Source: Bacillus sp. 123MFChir2 (GTDB lineage: Bacteria > Bacillota > Bacilli > Bacillales > Bacillaceae_G). Taken from it: a stretch of 64,000 bases of DNA. A program made the position numbers and the translations under genes. A model generated the notes under the pieces. The model ran no database searches. It was not told the DNA's origin and saw only the letters and a program-made list of their open reading frames with translations. This document shows positions 27,302 through 37,505 of the stretch, one piece after another. The stretch covers positions 94,540 to 158,539 of the forward strand of contig NZ_KB910925.1 in NCBI RefSeq assembly GCF_000383235.1, in the 5' to 3' direction. Every line of letters starts with the position of its first letter. Position 1 is the stretch's first letter.

Positions 27302-29862
27302 TTTATAATTCCTTGTTCTGTGGCTTTCTTTATTACTTCAACACGGTTAGACACATGAAGCTTTGAATAAATGTTAATAATGTGCGTCTTAACTGTCGAA
27401 ATAGATATGCACAATTGTTCACCAATCTTCTTATTTGATGCCCCAGTCGCTAGAACTTTCAATACCTCTAATTCTCTATTACTTAACAGAACATTCTCTT
27501 TATCATGATCCCCTAACTGTAATAACGTGTATAAGAACTCCCTCTCTCTTTCATTTAAATCTTGCAACCGTTCTTCTTTTAATAACATCAACAATGTTTG
27601 AATTTGTTTATCTATTCTTAAGTAAGGTAATAAAATATGATTTTCATAACTATAATGTACCGCTTCTCGTAATAAATTTAAAAGCTCCCGCCTATGCTTT
27701 TTCATTTCATTTCCTAAGATAAGAACTTTTAATAATAATGCTTCAATTAATAGTACTTTCATTTTATGTTTTCTTGTAAATTCCGCAACTTCATCAAGTA
27801 ACTGTAATGATTCTTGTATATGTCCTTTCTGCAATAAAATCTGAGCATATAACAATTTATCTTCAGTTCGTAGTTTCTTTTTTTCTTTCTTTTGTATGTA
27901 CATCAAAACAAACTGATCTAATTGCTGTACATATTCTCCATCAACATGAATCGCATATTTTAGTAATGAGGATATAAACAGCTCATTTTGATACGCATCA
28001 AATGTTTGTAACTTTCGAATTGTTTCGTTCGCTTGCTGTTTATCACCTTTCAGAAATTGAAGTTCCATTAAATTATATAAATAAGGTTTTTCTAATGCAA
28101 CTTCGTCACCTTGTACATGTTGTAATGCTTTTTCAGCCTTATCTAGTTGTAAACGTTTTAAATAAATACCCGTAATTCCAATATGACAAGTTACTGTGAG
28201 AGCTGATAAAAATGGATGTTGTTCAACCACCCGAAAAAGCTGATTATATAACCTCTCACACTCTTTTAAATCTCCTAAATCCTCTTTAATCTGGCATAAA
28301 GAACTTAAAATACCTATTTGGACATATAGATTTTTCATTCTCTTCTCAAGTATAGACGCTTTATCAAGCACATATAGTGCATCCTTGATTCGCTCCTGGA
28401 ACCACAGAAAAAATGATAATTCTACATAAATAATCGCCTTAGTTACATCACTTATATCCATGTCTTCAATTTCACTTATAAATAAAACATCTAATTGTAA
28501 ATTCCCTTCCTCAATTAAAGCCTTACAAAATTCGAATACCTTCCAAGGATGATGACCACTTCCCCCTTCGTACACGGTATTTAATATTTCTTTGCACTGC
28601 TCAAACTCCATATTACAATAATGGTAAAAAATGAGTTGAAACGCCATCTCTTTATTTTGCACAATACACGGTAACGGAATATGTCGTAAATAGGTCCATC
28701 CTTGCGGGTTTTGTCCGTGTATTTCAATTTTCCTTAACGCAGCCTCATAATATTGCATCTCTAACAATTGTTTTATACATTCCTCAAAATCACCGCATCG
28801 TTCGTATACTTCTGCAGCTCGTAAACGTAACTTCTTTTGTTTCTCCATTTCTAGCTGCTCAAAAGAATGTTGTAAAAACTGTTGAAAAATAGCGTGATAG
28901 CGATATATTCCACGCTCTTCATCAAGATTAATTATAAATAAATGTTTTTGAAATAGACGTGTAATGATTTCTTTTGTACCCTGTTTTTCCAATAACTTAT
29001 TACAAATTTCCTCATTAAAATAACTTAAAATAGATGTTTTTACGAGAAAATCTTTTTCTTCTTCTTCCAAAGCATCTAAAATCTCTTTTGATAAATAGGT
29101 AATCATATATTTATTCAGCACTTTCATATGCTGCATACAATCATTGTTATGATAAGATCGTGCAAGCGCAAGTAACTGAAGACCACCAATCCAACCTTCT
29201 GCCACCATGTTCATATCATGAATTACCTCATATTTTAGATCCATCTTCAATGTATGTTTAATAAACTGAAAACCTTCGTCTGCTGATAACTTTAGTTCTT
29301 CTTCTCCAATTTCTAATAATCTTCCTGAAATGAGAAAATCACCTACATAAAGTTTAGGTTCTTCTCTCGTTAATAAGACAATGCGAACATTTTCTGAGGA
29401 ATGCTTTAAAAAATATTCCATTGTCTTATTAACATCAACATCCGTTATATAGTGAAAGTCATCAATAATAATCGCAATATCATCTTTTGTACTTAATAGG
29501 TTAATCAAAGCTACAATAATACGTTTCATATCATCTTTATGCATAATCATCTGAAATAAAGAAATAATGTCTTCTATTTCTTCAATATATACACGCATAC
29601 TTTCTAACACATAGTACCAAAAAGAAAATACATTATTATTCTCTTTATCTAGAGTAATCCAGGAAATCGCAAACTCCGAGTTTTCTTTGACAAAAGAAGA
29701 GCATATAGTCGTTTTTCCACTACCAGCCGATCCTTTCACAACTACAAGTTTATAATCGCACAATGTTTCTAATTTTTTTAATGATTTTTCTCTACGTACA
29801 TAATTTTTCCTTGGCGTTGGAGTCATTAATTTTGTAGAAATGATTTGAACTTCTCTCTTCAT
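27283..29862 (-). CDS. Large MalT-type LuxR-family transcriptional regulator
   Basis: An 859-residue regulator with three parts. The N-terminus has an ATPase with P-loop GSAGSGKTT (44-52) and Walker B IAIIIDDFHYI (about 128-138). The middle (about 330-780) is a long array of TPR-like helical repeats. The last 67 residues carry the GerE/LuxR helix-turn-helix (LSNRELEVLKVLATGASNKKIGEQL...STVKTHIINIY). This is the LAL/MalT layout, where ATP and a bound inducer switch the activator on; the inducer is unknown. It lies 64 bases downstream of the ABC-2 exporter genes and probably controls them. Its C-terminal codons are inside a repeat element. Confidence 0.88.
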   Translation of the reverse strand: MKREVQIISTKLMTPTPRKNYVRREKSLKKLETLCDYKLVVVKGSAGSGKTTICSSFVKENSEFAISWITLDKENNNVFSFWYYVLESMRVYIEEIEDIISLFQMIMHKDDMKRIIVALINLLSTKDDIAIIIDDFHYITDVDVNKTMEYFLKHSSENVRIVLLTREEPKLYVGDFLISGRLLEIGEEELKLSADEGFQFIKHTLKMDLKYEVIHDMNMVAEGWIGGLQLLALARSYHNNDCMQHMKVLNKYMITYLSKEILDALEEEEKDFLVKTSILSYFNEEICNKLLEKQGTKEIITRLFQKHLFIINLDEERGIYRYHAIFQQFLQHSFEQLEMEKQKKLRLRAAEVYERCGDFEECIKQLLEMQYYEAALRKIEIHGQNPQGWTYLRHIPLPCIVQNKEMAFQLIFYHYCNMEFEQCKEILNTVYEGGSGHHPWKVFEFCKALIEEGNLQLDVLFISEIEDMDISDVTKAIIYVELSFFLWFQERIKDALYVLDKASILEKRMKNLYVQIGILSSLCQIKEDLGDLKECERLYNQLFRVVEQHPFLSALTVTCHIGITGIYLKRLQLDKAEKALQHVQGDEVALEKPYLYNLMELQFLKGDKQQANETIRKLQTFDAYQNELFISSLLKYAIHVDGEYVQQLDQFVLMYIQKKEKKKLRTEDKLLYAQILLQKGHIQESLQLLDEVAEFTRKHKMKVLLIEALLLKVLILGNEMKKHRRELLNLLREAVHYSYENHILLPYLRIDKQIQTLLMLLKEERLQDLNEREREFLYTLLQLGDHDKENVLLSNRELEVLKVLATGASNKKIGEQLCISISTVKTHIINIYSKLHVSNRVEVIKKATEQGIINYINSN

Positions 29863-29926
29863 TTCATCACCTTATTATTTTCTTTATGCATTTTATTTCC
29901 ATTTTATATGGTTAACATAGAAAATA

Positions 29927-30913
29927 TCAATATCGACCTTCCTGTACTCTTTTTTCACAAATGATGATACTAAGCATAAAGAATAACAAGATAGTAAAAC
30001 TTATATACGTAATTGCGCCTCCATACTGTGCTAGATTATAGCCATTTTCAACACCATCGATAAACGAAAGATATTGTTTTTGCGGTAAGATTCGTACAAA
30101 CCAATCTACTATCCCATTCTTGTCTTTTAAAACAAAGAAAGCCCCCGATAAAATAGTAGTAAAAACAATAATGGAAGAAGATAACATCATTGTATTATCC
30201 GTAGTTTCTATAATCGTACTCATAAATAAAGAAAAGGATGTCGCAATCATAACAAGGATAGCCAATAGATAACTATATTCTAAAAAACTGAATCCTATAT
30301 CCATCTGAAACATTACCTTTTCAACTATTAAGATGAGAAAGGTTGGAGCATATACGATAAGAAAGGTAAACAAATACTGCGCAAATAAATAGTTACTAAT
30401 ACGTATAGGAGACGATACAATACGAGTAAAGGTACGATTTTCCTTATCTTCTGTAAAAAAACTCATAAACATAATACTCTCTAATAACACAAACATACAC
30501 AGATACCCTAAAATATTTGTACCTACCTTTCTCACTTTGTCTTGATGAAACGAACCTATACTTTTTTGTTGAAACGCCATCTCGACTTTTTCTTTAAAAT
30601 CATCTTCTTTAAGTGTCTTTACTTCTATTTGTCCGTTTTCTTTCGGAATAACTGCTGCATCATATTTTTTCATTACAAATTCGGACATACTTGGAATTTG
30701 ATTCGTATTTTTAATGTTAAATCCCTCTATTTTTATATGACCCTTTCCTTCTTTTGTTACATATGCAATGTTCCCCTTCATTTCAAACTTGGAAGTAAAA
30801 AATATAGCAAGTGATATAGAAATAAACGTAAGAAGAATCGTTAACAGTATATAATTCTTTTTACTAATAGCTCGCCGGATATTATGACGAAAAACAATTA
30901 AAATCTCGTTCAT
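29927..30913 (-). CDS. ABC-2 type transporter permease (second subunit)
   Basis: A 328-residue ABC-2 permease: one N-terminal membrane helix (about 22-42), a long extracytoplasmic loop (about 43-160), then five helices toward the C-terminus (FLCMFVLLESIMFMSFF region onward). It starts at ATG 30913, preceded by GGTGGAGG, and overlaps the stop of the other permease by 4 bases. It probably pairs with the 247-residue permease and the ATPase upstream as an exporter. The substrate is unknown. Confidence 0.85.
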   Translation of the reverse strand: MNEILIVFRHNIRRAISKKNYILLTILLTFISISLAIFFTSKFEMKGNIAYVTKEGKGHIKIEGFNIKNTNQIPSMSEFVMKKYDAAVIPKENGQIEVKTLKEDDFKEKVEMAFQQKSIGSFHQDKVRKVGTNILGYLCMFVLLESIMFMSFFTEDKENRTFTRIVSSPIRISNYLFAQYLFTFLIVYAPTFLILIVEKVMFQMDIGFSFLEYSYLLAILVMIATSFSLFMSTIIETTDNTMMLSSSIIVFTTILSGAFFVLKDKNGIVDWFVRILPQKQYLSFIDGVENGYNLAQYGGAITYISFTILLFFMLSIIICEKRVQEGRY

Positions 30914-31653
30914 ACATAATCCTCCACCTTAAATAGAAATTTACAGCCAACTAACCCAAAACAAGTTAACAAAATTAACACACTGCCCGTTGTAAGGAAA
31001 AGGCTAAAATCTTGATCATATATGATCTTCATCACACATTCTACAACCCACTTTACCGGTGAAATATATGATATTGTCCGAACCGTATCTCCTAATCCAT
31101 CAAGAGAAAAGAAAACCCCTCCTGAAATTGCAAAAGCGTTATTTAACAAACTTAATATTTTATTCGTTACTTCCTCACTTTTAAACATACAGCAAAATAA
31201 CACGCCGATAACCGCTGATAAAAAATTAAATAACAACACGATTATAATGACATAAGCAACATTCTTTCCTCCAAACGTTACACGCAAGCCTATATGAGCC
31301 CCATACATAACAAATAGATAGCAAACAGTTGTAAAAGTAAATGTAGCCAATATTTTCGACAAATACAGATAAGAAACACGAATTGGACTATACATAACTC
31401 GTAAATTACTATTTTTTAACCTTTTCTCCATAAAACTATTAGAAGCTGTCATTGATACATTCAAGATGCTATATATTAAAATCGTAACACCATAATAATC
31501 ATAGGAGGTAATCCCACTGTCTCCGTAACTCCCATTACTCAAATAACCAAAAATTAATATAAATAAAATCGGAGAAATTGTATTCGTTAGTAAAAGGACT
31601 GGATTCATGACAATATTGACTACATCGCGTTTATATAACACAAAGAAGCTCAT
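30910..31653 (-). CDS. ABC-2 type transporter permease (first subunit)
   Basis: A membrane protein with six hydrophobic segments and no long external loop, the usual ABC-2 permease topology. The reading frame opens at TTG 31668, but ATG 31653 has AAGGTG 7 bases upstream, giving 247 residues (MSFFVLYKRDVV...), so I chose it. It is preceded by the ATPase gene and followed by the second permease with a 4-base overlap, so the three are one operon. Confidence 0.85.
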   Translation of the reverse strand: MSFFVLYKRDVVNIVMNPVLLLTNTISPILFILIFGYLSNGSYGDSGITSYDYYGVTILIYSILNVSMTASNSFMEKRLKNSNLRVMYSPIRVSYLYLSKILATFTFTTVCYLFVMYGAHIGLRVTFGGKNVAYVIIIVLLFNFLSAVIGVLFCCMFKSEEVTNKILSLLNNAFAISGGVFFSLDGLGDTVRTISYISPVKWVVECVMKIIYDQDFSLFLTTGSVLILLTCFGLVGCKFLFKVEDYV

Positions 31654-31664
31654 TATTTTCACCT

Positions 31665-32603
31665 TCAATCTCTTAATTTTCTTCCTGTTAACTGTAAAAA
31701 TACTGTTTCTAAACTCGCACTTTCACTCATAATGTTTTTCACTTTCATTCCTTCATTTACAAGAAGCGTAATAATTTTATCCAAATTTTCCACACCTTTC
31801 AATACGACAACTTCTATTACTCCGTCTTTTACTGTTACTTCTTTCATCCCCTCAATTTTAAAAAATCGTTCTTCTACACCTGTTGTTATATGTTCACATT
31901 CTATGAAATAACGGTTTTCATCTGCAATATGCTTCTTAAGTTCTTCTTTCGTTCCCTCGGCAATAATTTCACCATGATCCATAATGATAATTCTCGTCGA
32001 TATCTCTTCCACTTCCTCCATATAATGGGTTGTATAAATAATCGTAGATCCTTGTTCTTGTAAATGTTGAATCGACTGTAAAATATGATTTCGAGATTGC
32101 GGATCAATCCCCACTGTCGGTTCATCCATAATAATAACCTTTGGTTTATGCGCAATCGCACATGCTATATTCAGCCTTCTTTTCATTCCACCCGAAAAAG
32201 TTTTCGGTTTTTCATTTTTCTTATCAAGCAGTCCAACAAATTGCAACGCTTCATCTACAGATTTCTGTAATTGTGTTCCTTTCAAACCGTAAAGAGCAGC
32301 AAAAAACGCTACATTTTGTTCCGCTGATACTTCTTCGTAAATCGCTAAATCCTGCGGCACAATACCGAGGTTGCACTTTACATATCGCGTATGTTTTTTT
32401 ACATCTTTTCCTTCAAATAAAATTTCTCCCCCGTCGTACTGTAAAATGGTCGACAAAATATGAATAGTCGTACTTTTCCCAGCACCATTTGGACCAAGGA
32501 AACATAAAATCTCCCCTTCTCTTACATCGAATGAAATACCATTTAATGCTTTAAAATGTGCGTAACATTTTTCTAACTTTCTTACTTCAATTAACTTTTC
32601 CAT
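31665..32603 (-). CDS. ABC transporter ATP-binding protein (DrrA/ABC-2 exporter type)
   Basis: A 312-residue ATPase. Walker A GPNGAGKSTT (about 38-47), Q-loop region GIVPQDLAIYEE, signature SGGMKRRLN, Walker B VIIMDEPTVGID and the H-loop TTHYMEE are all intact. The C-terminal 90 residues form the extra domain typical of DrrA-like exporters. ATG 32603 has GAAAGGAG in front; the longer frame to 32657 is not needed. First gene of the exporter operon whose last gene may be the LuxR regulator. Confidence 0.9.
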   Translation of the reverse strand: MEKLIEVRKLEKCYAHFKALNGISFDVREGEILCFLGPNGAGKSTTIHILSTILQYDGGEILFEGKDVKKHTRYVKCNLGIVPQDLAIYEEVSAEQNVAFFAALYGLKGTQLQKSVDEALQFVGLLDKKNEKPKTFSGGMKRRLNIACAIAHKPKVIIMDEPTVGIDPQSRNHILQSIQHLQEQGSTIIYTTHYMEEVEEISTRIIIMDHGEIIAEGTKEELKKHIADENRYFIECEHITTGVEERFFKIEGMKEVTVKDGVIEVVVLKGVENLDKIITLLVNEGMKVKNIMSESASLETVFLQLTGRKLRD

Positions 32604-32644
32604 ATCATCAGCTCCTTTCATCTTCATTGTATGGATTTCATAAA

Positions 32645-32685
32645 CAAAAAAAATCAACCGAATGGTTGATTCATTCGGTTGATTT
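32645..32685 (-). terminator. Rho-independent terminator after fni
   Basis: Stem AATCAACCGAATG with CATTCGGTTGATT (32652-32685), followed on the minus strand by TTTTTTTTG. It insulates the island's ABC genes from fni. Confidence 0.8.
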
Positions 32686-32687
32686 TC

Positions 32688-32737
32688 ATCTCGCTATTCG
32701 TGTTCAATAAGACCTCACTAATGGAAGTTTCACTTTA
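32688..32737. repeat. bcr1-like repeat, degenerate, at the island edge
   Basis: Contains TCGCTATTCGTG and CTAATGGAAGTTTCACTTTA, the two ends of the bcr1-like consensus, with the left TTTAT lost. It lies between fni and the ABC-transporter island. Confidence 0.6.
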
Positions 32738-32778
32738 CAGTAACCCCATCAAAAATTTCCCTATATAATACATTTCAT

Positions 32779-33837
<1,059 letters not shown>

Positions 33838-33840
33838 TCA

Positions 33841-34989
33841 TTATTTCTTTAAATTTTTTAACTTCTCTCCAATAATATCACCTAATTGGAATGTTGCAGA
33901 ATCAGAAGTTGGTTCATATTTACTATAATCTTCTGTTACATTATTTTCTTCAAGCGCTTCTTTTATACTTAAAGAAATGCGTTTTTCTTCTAAATGAACT
34001 TCTAATACTTTTACTTGCACATCTTGTCCGATGTTTAATACCTCATTCGGATTTTTCACATGACGGTTTGCGATTTGTGACACGTGAACAAGTCCTTCTA
34101 CACCAGGAAAAATCTCAACGAACGCTCCGAAAGTAACAAGGCGTTTTACTTTCCCATCTAATAAATCGCCTACTTTTACTTGATTTGAAACATTCGACCA
34201 CGGACCTGGTTGCACCGCTTTCATAGATAAAGAAATACGCTGCGTATCAGCATCAACAGATAACACCTTTACTTTTACAGTTTGTCCCTCTGTTAATACA
34301 TCAGATGGTTGTTCTACACGATCATGAGAAATTTGAGAAATATGAACTAAACCATCTACACCGCCAACATTTACAAATGCTCCGAAGTCAGTTAAACGTT
34401 GAACCGTTCCCTCTACAACATCACCTGCTTGTAAAGAAGAAACTGCTTCTTTTTTCTTCTTGTCTAGCTCTTGCTCTACTACTGCCTTATGAGAAAGAAT
34501 CACACGATTTTTCTCTCGGTCTAATTCTACAATTTTTACTGCTAATGTTTTTCCTTTATAATCAGTAAAATCTTCTACATAATGCACCTCTACAAGCGAA
34601 GCCGGAATAAAGCCACGAACACCAAGGTCAACAACTAGACCTCCGTTAACGATATCTTTAATTGTTACATCAAATACTTCACCTGATGTAAATTGCCCTT
34701 GCAATACTTCCCATGCTTTTTCTGCATCTACTGCACGTTTAGACAACACTAAATCATTATCTTCTAATTTAATTACTTTCAATTCAAGAGTTTGTTCTAC
34801 TTCTACAACATCGCTTGCTTTTTCAATATGAACATTTGCCAATTCACTAATTGGAATCACACCATCAGTTTTGTACCCAACATTTACAAATACTTGCTTT
34901 TCTTCAACTTTAGTTACTGTACCTGTAACAACATCACCTACTTGTAATGCCTTTGTGTTTACAACTTCTTCATTCATTTTTTCTACCAT
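33841..34989 (-). CDS. ypfD: S1-domain protein YpfD (30S ribosomal protein S1 homolog)
   Basis: An RNA-binding protein with four S1 domains in 382 residues: the repeated pattern is GDVVxGTV...F.GAFV.....GLVHISQIS, with the fourth near residues 270-350. Firmicutes have this shortened S1-like protein, which is not essential for translation in Bacillus subtilis. ATG 34989 has GGGAGG in front. The order cmk-ypfD-fni is conserved. Confidence 0.93.
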   Translation of the reverse strand: MVEKMNEEVVNTKALQVGDVVTGTVTKVEEKQVFVNVGYKTDGVIPISELANVHIEKASDVVEVEQTLELKVIKLEDNDLVLSKRAVDAEKAWEVLQGQFTSGEVFDVTIKDIVNGGLVVDLGVRGFIPASLVEVHYVEDFTDYKGKTLAVKIVELDREKNRVILSHKAVVEQELDKKKKEAVSSLQAGDVVEGTVQRLTDFGAFVNVGGVDGLVHISQISHDRVEQPSDVLTEGQTVKVKVLSVDADTQRISLSMKAVQPGPWSNVSNQVKVGDLLDGKVKRLVTFGAFVEIFPGVEGLVHVSQIANRHVKNPNEVLNIGQDVQVKVLEVHLEEKRISLSIKEALEENNVTEDYSKYEPTSDSATFQLGDIIGEKLKNLKK

Positions 34990-35154
34990 GGAAATACCTC
35001 CCTACTAAAATGGCAAAGCATCTTTATGTATATACGAAATGGAAACAATGGCTTCCATTTGCATGTATGTAAAATATTTAGAAAATACCCTCTTTTACTA
35101 ACTTCTAACAAATCGATGAATTTGTCAAGGAAATTGTTTCCTTATTACCACATA

Positions 35155-35196
35155 GAAACAAAAATAAAGGAAGAGGTTTCCCCCCTTCCTTTATTT
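35155..35196 (-). terminator. Rho-independent terminator of cmk
   Basis: Stem AATAAAGGAAG/CTTCCTTTATT (35163-35195), tail TTTTTG on the minus strand, overlapping the cmk stop at 35191. Confidence 0.8.
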
Positions 35197-35868
35197 TGCG
35201 AACGTTGTCGATACAATATCCATAATCTTTTGAACTACTTCTTCAATAGATAAAGAGGTTGTATCTAATTCAATTGCATCCTCAGCTTTTTTTAAAGGAG
35301 ACACTTCACGTTCAGAATCTAATTTATCACGGCGCGCAATTTCTTCTTTTAGTTGTTCTAAGTTAGAAGGAAATCCTTTTTGTGTGTTTTCTAAATGTCT
35401 TCTGTCAGCTCGCTCTTCAACAGAAGCTAGCATAAAAATCTTCACTTCCGCATTCGGCATTACATGCGTCCCAATATCACGACCGTCCATAACAACGCCG
35501 CCCTTTTCTGCTAAAGCTTGCTGACGACGTACCATTTCTTCACGTACAAGGCGATGTTTCGCCACAATCGATACACGATTTGTTACTTCTGGTGTGCGAA
35601 TCACTTCTGATACATCTTTTTCGTTTAAAAAGACAAGCTGTACATTTTCTCCTTGCTGAAATGAAATGTCTATATCCCTAATGATTCCCATTAACTCTTC
35701 TTCATTTTCAATATCAATGCCTTGCTCTAATGCTGCATATGTTACAGTACGATACATTGCACCTGTATCAATATAAACATAAGACAATTTTTTAGCAACA
35801 ATTTTAGCAACCGTGCTTTTCCCTGCAGCTGCCGGGCCATCAATTGCGATGGAAATCCGTTTCTCCAT
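35191..35868 (-). CDS. cmk: Cytidylate kinase
   Basis: Phosphorylates CMP and dCMP. The P-loop is [10 protein letters not shown] (about residues 9-18), followed by [29 protein letters not shown] and [13 protein letters not shown]. 225 residues. The ATG at 35868 has GGGGTG in front, and the seven-residue upstream extension is not in the family. It is in the ypfD region, with the small gene ypfB upstream. Confidence 0.96.
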   Translation of the reverse strand: MEKRISIAIDGPAAAGKSTVAKIVAKKLSYVYIDTGAMYRTVTYAALEQGIDIENEEELMGIIRDIDISFQQGENVQLVFLNEKDVSEVIRTPEVTNRVSIVAKHRLVREEMVRRQQALAEKGGVVMDGRDIGTHVMPNAEVKIFMLASVEERADRRHLENTQKGFPSNLEQLKEEIARRDKLDSEREVSPLKKAEDAIELDTTSLSIEEVVQKIMDIVSTTFAK

Positions 35869-35948
35869 TGTAACACCCCATTTTTTCACTTATAAGAACA
35901 GAAGGAAAAGCAGGTATTCCCTGCTTTTCTCAACATTGTTTCTTTTTA

Positions 35949-36020
35949 CATTAACAGGAAGTAAAAATCCGATTGGTTCCATTAACGATCAGCTTTTTCA
36001 CTAATAACCGTTTCACTTTA
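35949..36020. repeat. Decayed bcr1-like repeat upstream of cmk
   Basis: Aligns with the longer copy at 61947 (shared ATCCGATTGGTT...ATTAACGATCAG, and ...CCGTTTCACTTTA), with many substitutions. Confidence 0.5.
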
Positions 36021-36078
36021 CCCCGTTTCAAGCCCTCAACTATTGTAGCACACTCTTTCTTAGAAGCAAATGAAAAAA

Positions 36079-36252
36079 CTATTGATTTACCTCTAAAATA
36101 TTTGTTATAACCCCTTTTGTAACTCCTTCATAATAGACAACTTTCGATACATATTTTGCTATGTTTTCCTCTGTTAAAAGTAGTTGGACAATACACAAAC
36201 AAAGACATTGTCCAATTAATAACCAAATTAAAATTTTCTCGATTTTTTTCAA
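36079..36252 (-). CDS. ypfB: Small protein YpfB (DUF5359)
   Basis: A 57-residue frame I translated from TTG 36252 to TAG 36079: MKKIEKILIWLLIGQ..., one membrane segment (about 7-26) with three cysteines, then a short soluble tail. AAGGAG is 9 bases before the start. Size, single N-terminal helix and position beside cmk match YpfB of Bacillus subtilis. It is flanked on both sides by bcr1-like repeats. Function is unknown. Confidence 0.75.
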   Translation of the reverse strand: MKKIEKILIWLLIGQCLCLCIVQLLLTEENIAKYVSKVVYYEGVTKGVITNILEVNQ

Positions 36253-36270
36253 AACCTACATCTCCTTTTC

Positions 36271-36339
36271 TTTATCATCCCACTCTAGCGGACACCTGTT
36301 GATGGGCAGTAAGCCCCATTGAGGGAAGTTTCACTTTAT
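36271..36339. repeat. bcr1-like repeat with TTTAT at both ends
   Basis: A 69-bp copy with TTTAT at 36271-36275 and 36335-36339; internal GGGCAGTAAGCCCCATTGAGGG. Shorter than the 100-bp copies. Confidence 0.6.
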
Positions 36340-36380
36340 TTTCATTGTGATTATCGCTTAGCAGTTTTATACTTTTTCAT

Positions 36381-36409
36381 TGTCGAATCCGATCAAATCA
36401 TGTTATGTT
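36381..36409 (+). promoter_or_regulatory. Candidate sigma-A promoter of ansA
   Basis: TTGTCG (36381-36386), 17 bases, then TTATGT (36404-36409), about 39 bases upstream of the start codon. Confidence 0.4.
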
Positions 36410-36447
36410 CTTAATGTATTTGCATTGATTGGAGAGGGGTAAAGGCA

Positions 36448-37419
36448 TTGAAAAAAATTCTTGTTTTACACACAGGTGGAACAATTGCGATGGAAGAAGA
36501 TAAAGAAACTGGTGTTGTTCAACCAGGTGCGCAAAATCCACTTTTAAAATTCATTCCAAATTTAGAAGAAGATATCGATTTAATTGTTGAAGATGTCTTT
36601 CATCTTCCATCTCCTCACATGACACCTAATGAAATGCTGCAATTACAAGTCATGATTGACGAGAAGGTTAAAAACGATAACGTGCAAGGTGTTGTCATTA
36701 CACACGGAACAGACACACTAGAAGAAACAGCTTATTTTCTTGACTTAACTGTCCAAACCGATGTTCCAATTGTCGTTACAGGAGCAATGCGCTCAAGTAA
36801 TGAGTTAGGAGCGGATGGCTTATATAACTTTTTGTCAGCAGTAAAAGTTGCGAGTAGTGAAGAGGCAAAAGGAAAAGGCGTTCTTGTCGTATTAAACGAT
36901 GAAATTCACTGTGCAACGAATGTGACAAAAACACATACAAGTAACGTAGCAACATTCCAAAGTCCACAATACGGACCAATTGGAATGGTAACAAAGCGTG
37001 GTGTTGTCTTCCATCACGCATTAGTGCATCATGAAAAATATGCTGTCACACAAATTGCAAAAAATGTTGTCATATTAAAAGCGTATGCTGGTATGGATGA
37101 AACATTATTGGCTGCAATTGAGCAATTGCCAGTTGATGGAATCATTATCGAAGCACTCGGACAAGGAAACTTACCACCGCGTACACTTCCTGCTCTGCAA
37201 CGTTTAATAGATAAAGAGATTCCAGTTGTTCTTGTTTCTCGCTGCTTTAACGGAATTGTCCAAGATGTATATTCTTACGAAGGCGGGGGCAAACAATTGA
37301 AAAATATGGGCATTATCTTCACATATGGTTTAAATGCTCAAAAAGCTCGTATTAAGCTACTTGTTGCACTGGAAGTAACAAAAGAACAAGCAGAGATTCA
37401 ATCTATGTTTAAGCATTAA
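36448..37419 (+). CDS. ansA: L-asparaginase, type I
   Basis: Hydrolyses asparagine to aspartate and ammonia. The nucleophile threonine is in LHTGGTIAM (residues about 6-14) and the second catalytic pair in THGTDTLEETAYF. 323 residues. The start is TTG 36448 with GGAGAGGGG in front. It is on the plus strand, ending in a shared terminator with ypdA. In Bacillus subtilis this spot holds ypfA, ypeB, sleB and prsW, so the neighbourhood is rearranged. Confidence 0.93.
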   Translation: MKKILVLHTGGTIAMEEDKETGVVQPGAQNPLLKFIPNLEEDIDLIVEDVFHLPSPHMTPNEMLQLQVMIDEKVKNDNVQGVVITHGTDTLEETAYFLDLTVQTDVPIVVTGAMRSSNELGADGLYNFLSAVKVASSEEAKGKGVLVVLNDEIHCATNVTKTHTSNVATFQSPQYGPIGMVTKRGVVFHHALVHHEKYAVTQIAKNVVILKAYAGMDETLLAAIEQLPVDGIIIEALGQGNLPPRTLPALQRLIDKEIPVVLVSRCFNGIVQDVYSYEGGGKQLKNMGIIFTYGLNAQKARIKLLVALEVTKEQAEIQSMFKH

Positions 37420-37433
37420 AATTTGATTGTAAC

Positions 37434-37488
37434 AAAAAACACCTCCGTCTAATCCTTAAGCCTACGAATTAGACGGAGGTGTTTTTCA
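37434..37488. terminator. Bidirectional terminator between ansA and ypdA
   Basis: A near-perfect 18-bp stem (AACACCTCCGTCTAAT with ATTAGACGGAGGTGTT) with T tracts on both strands, between two convergent genes. Confidence 0.92.
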
Positions 37489-37505
37489 TTTTGTACCCGT
37501 TCTTA

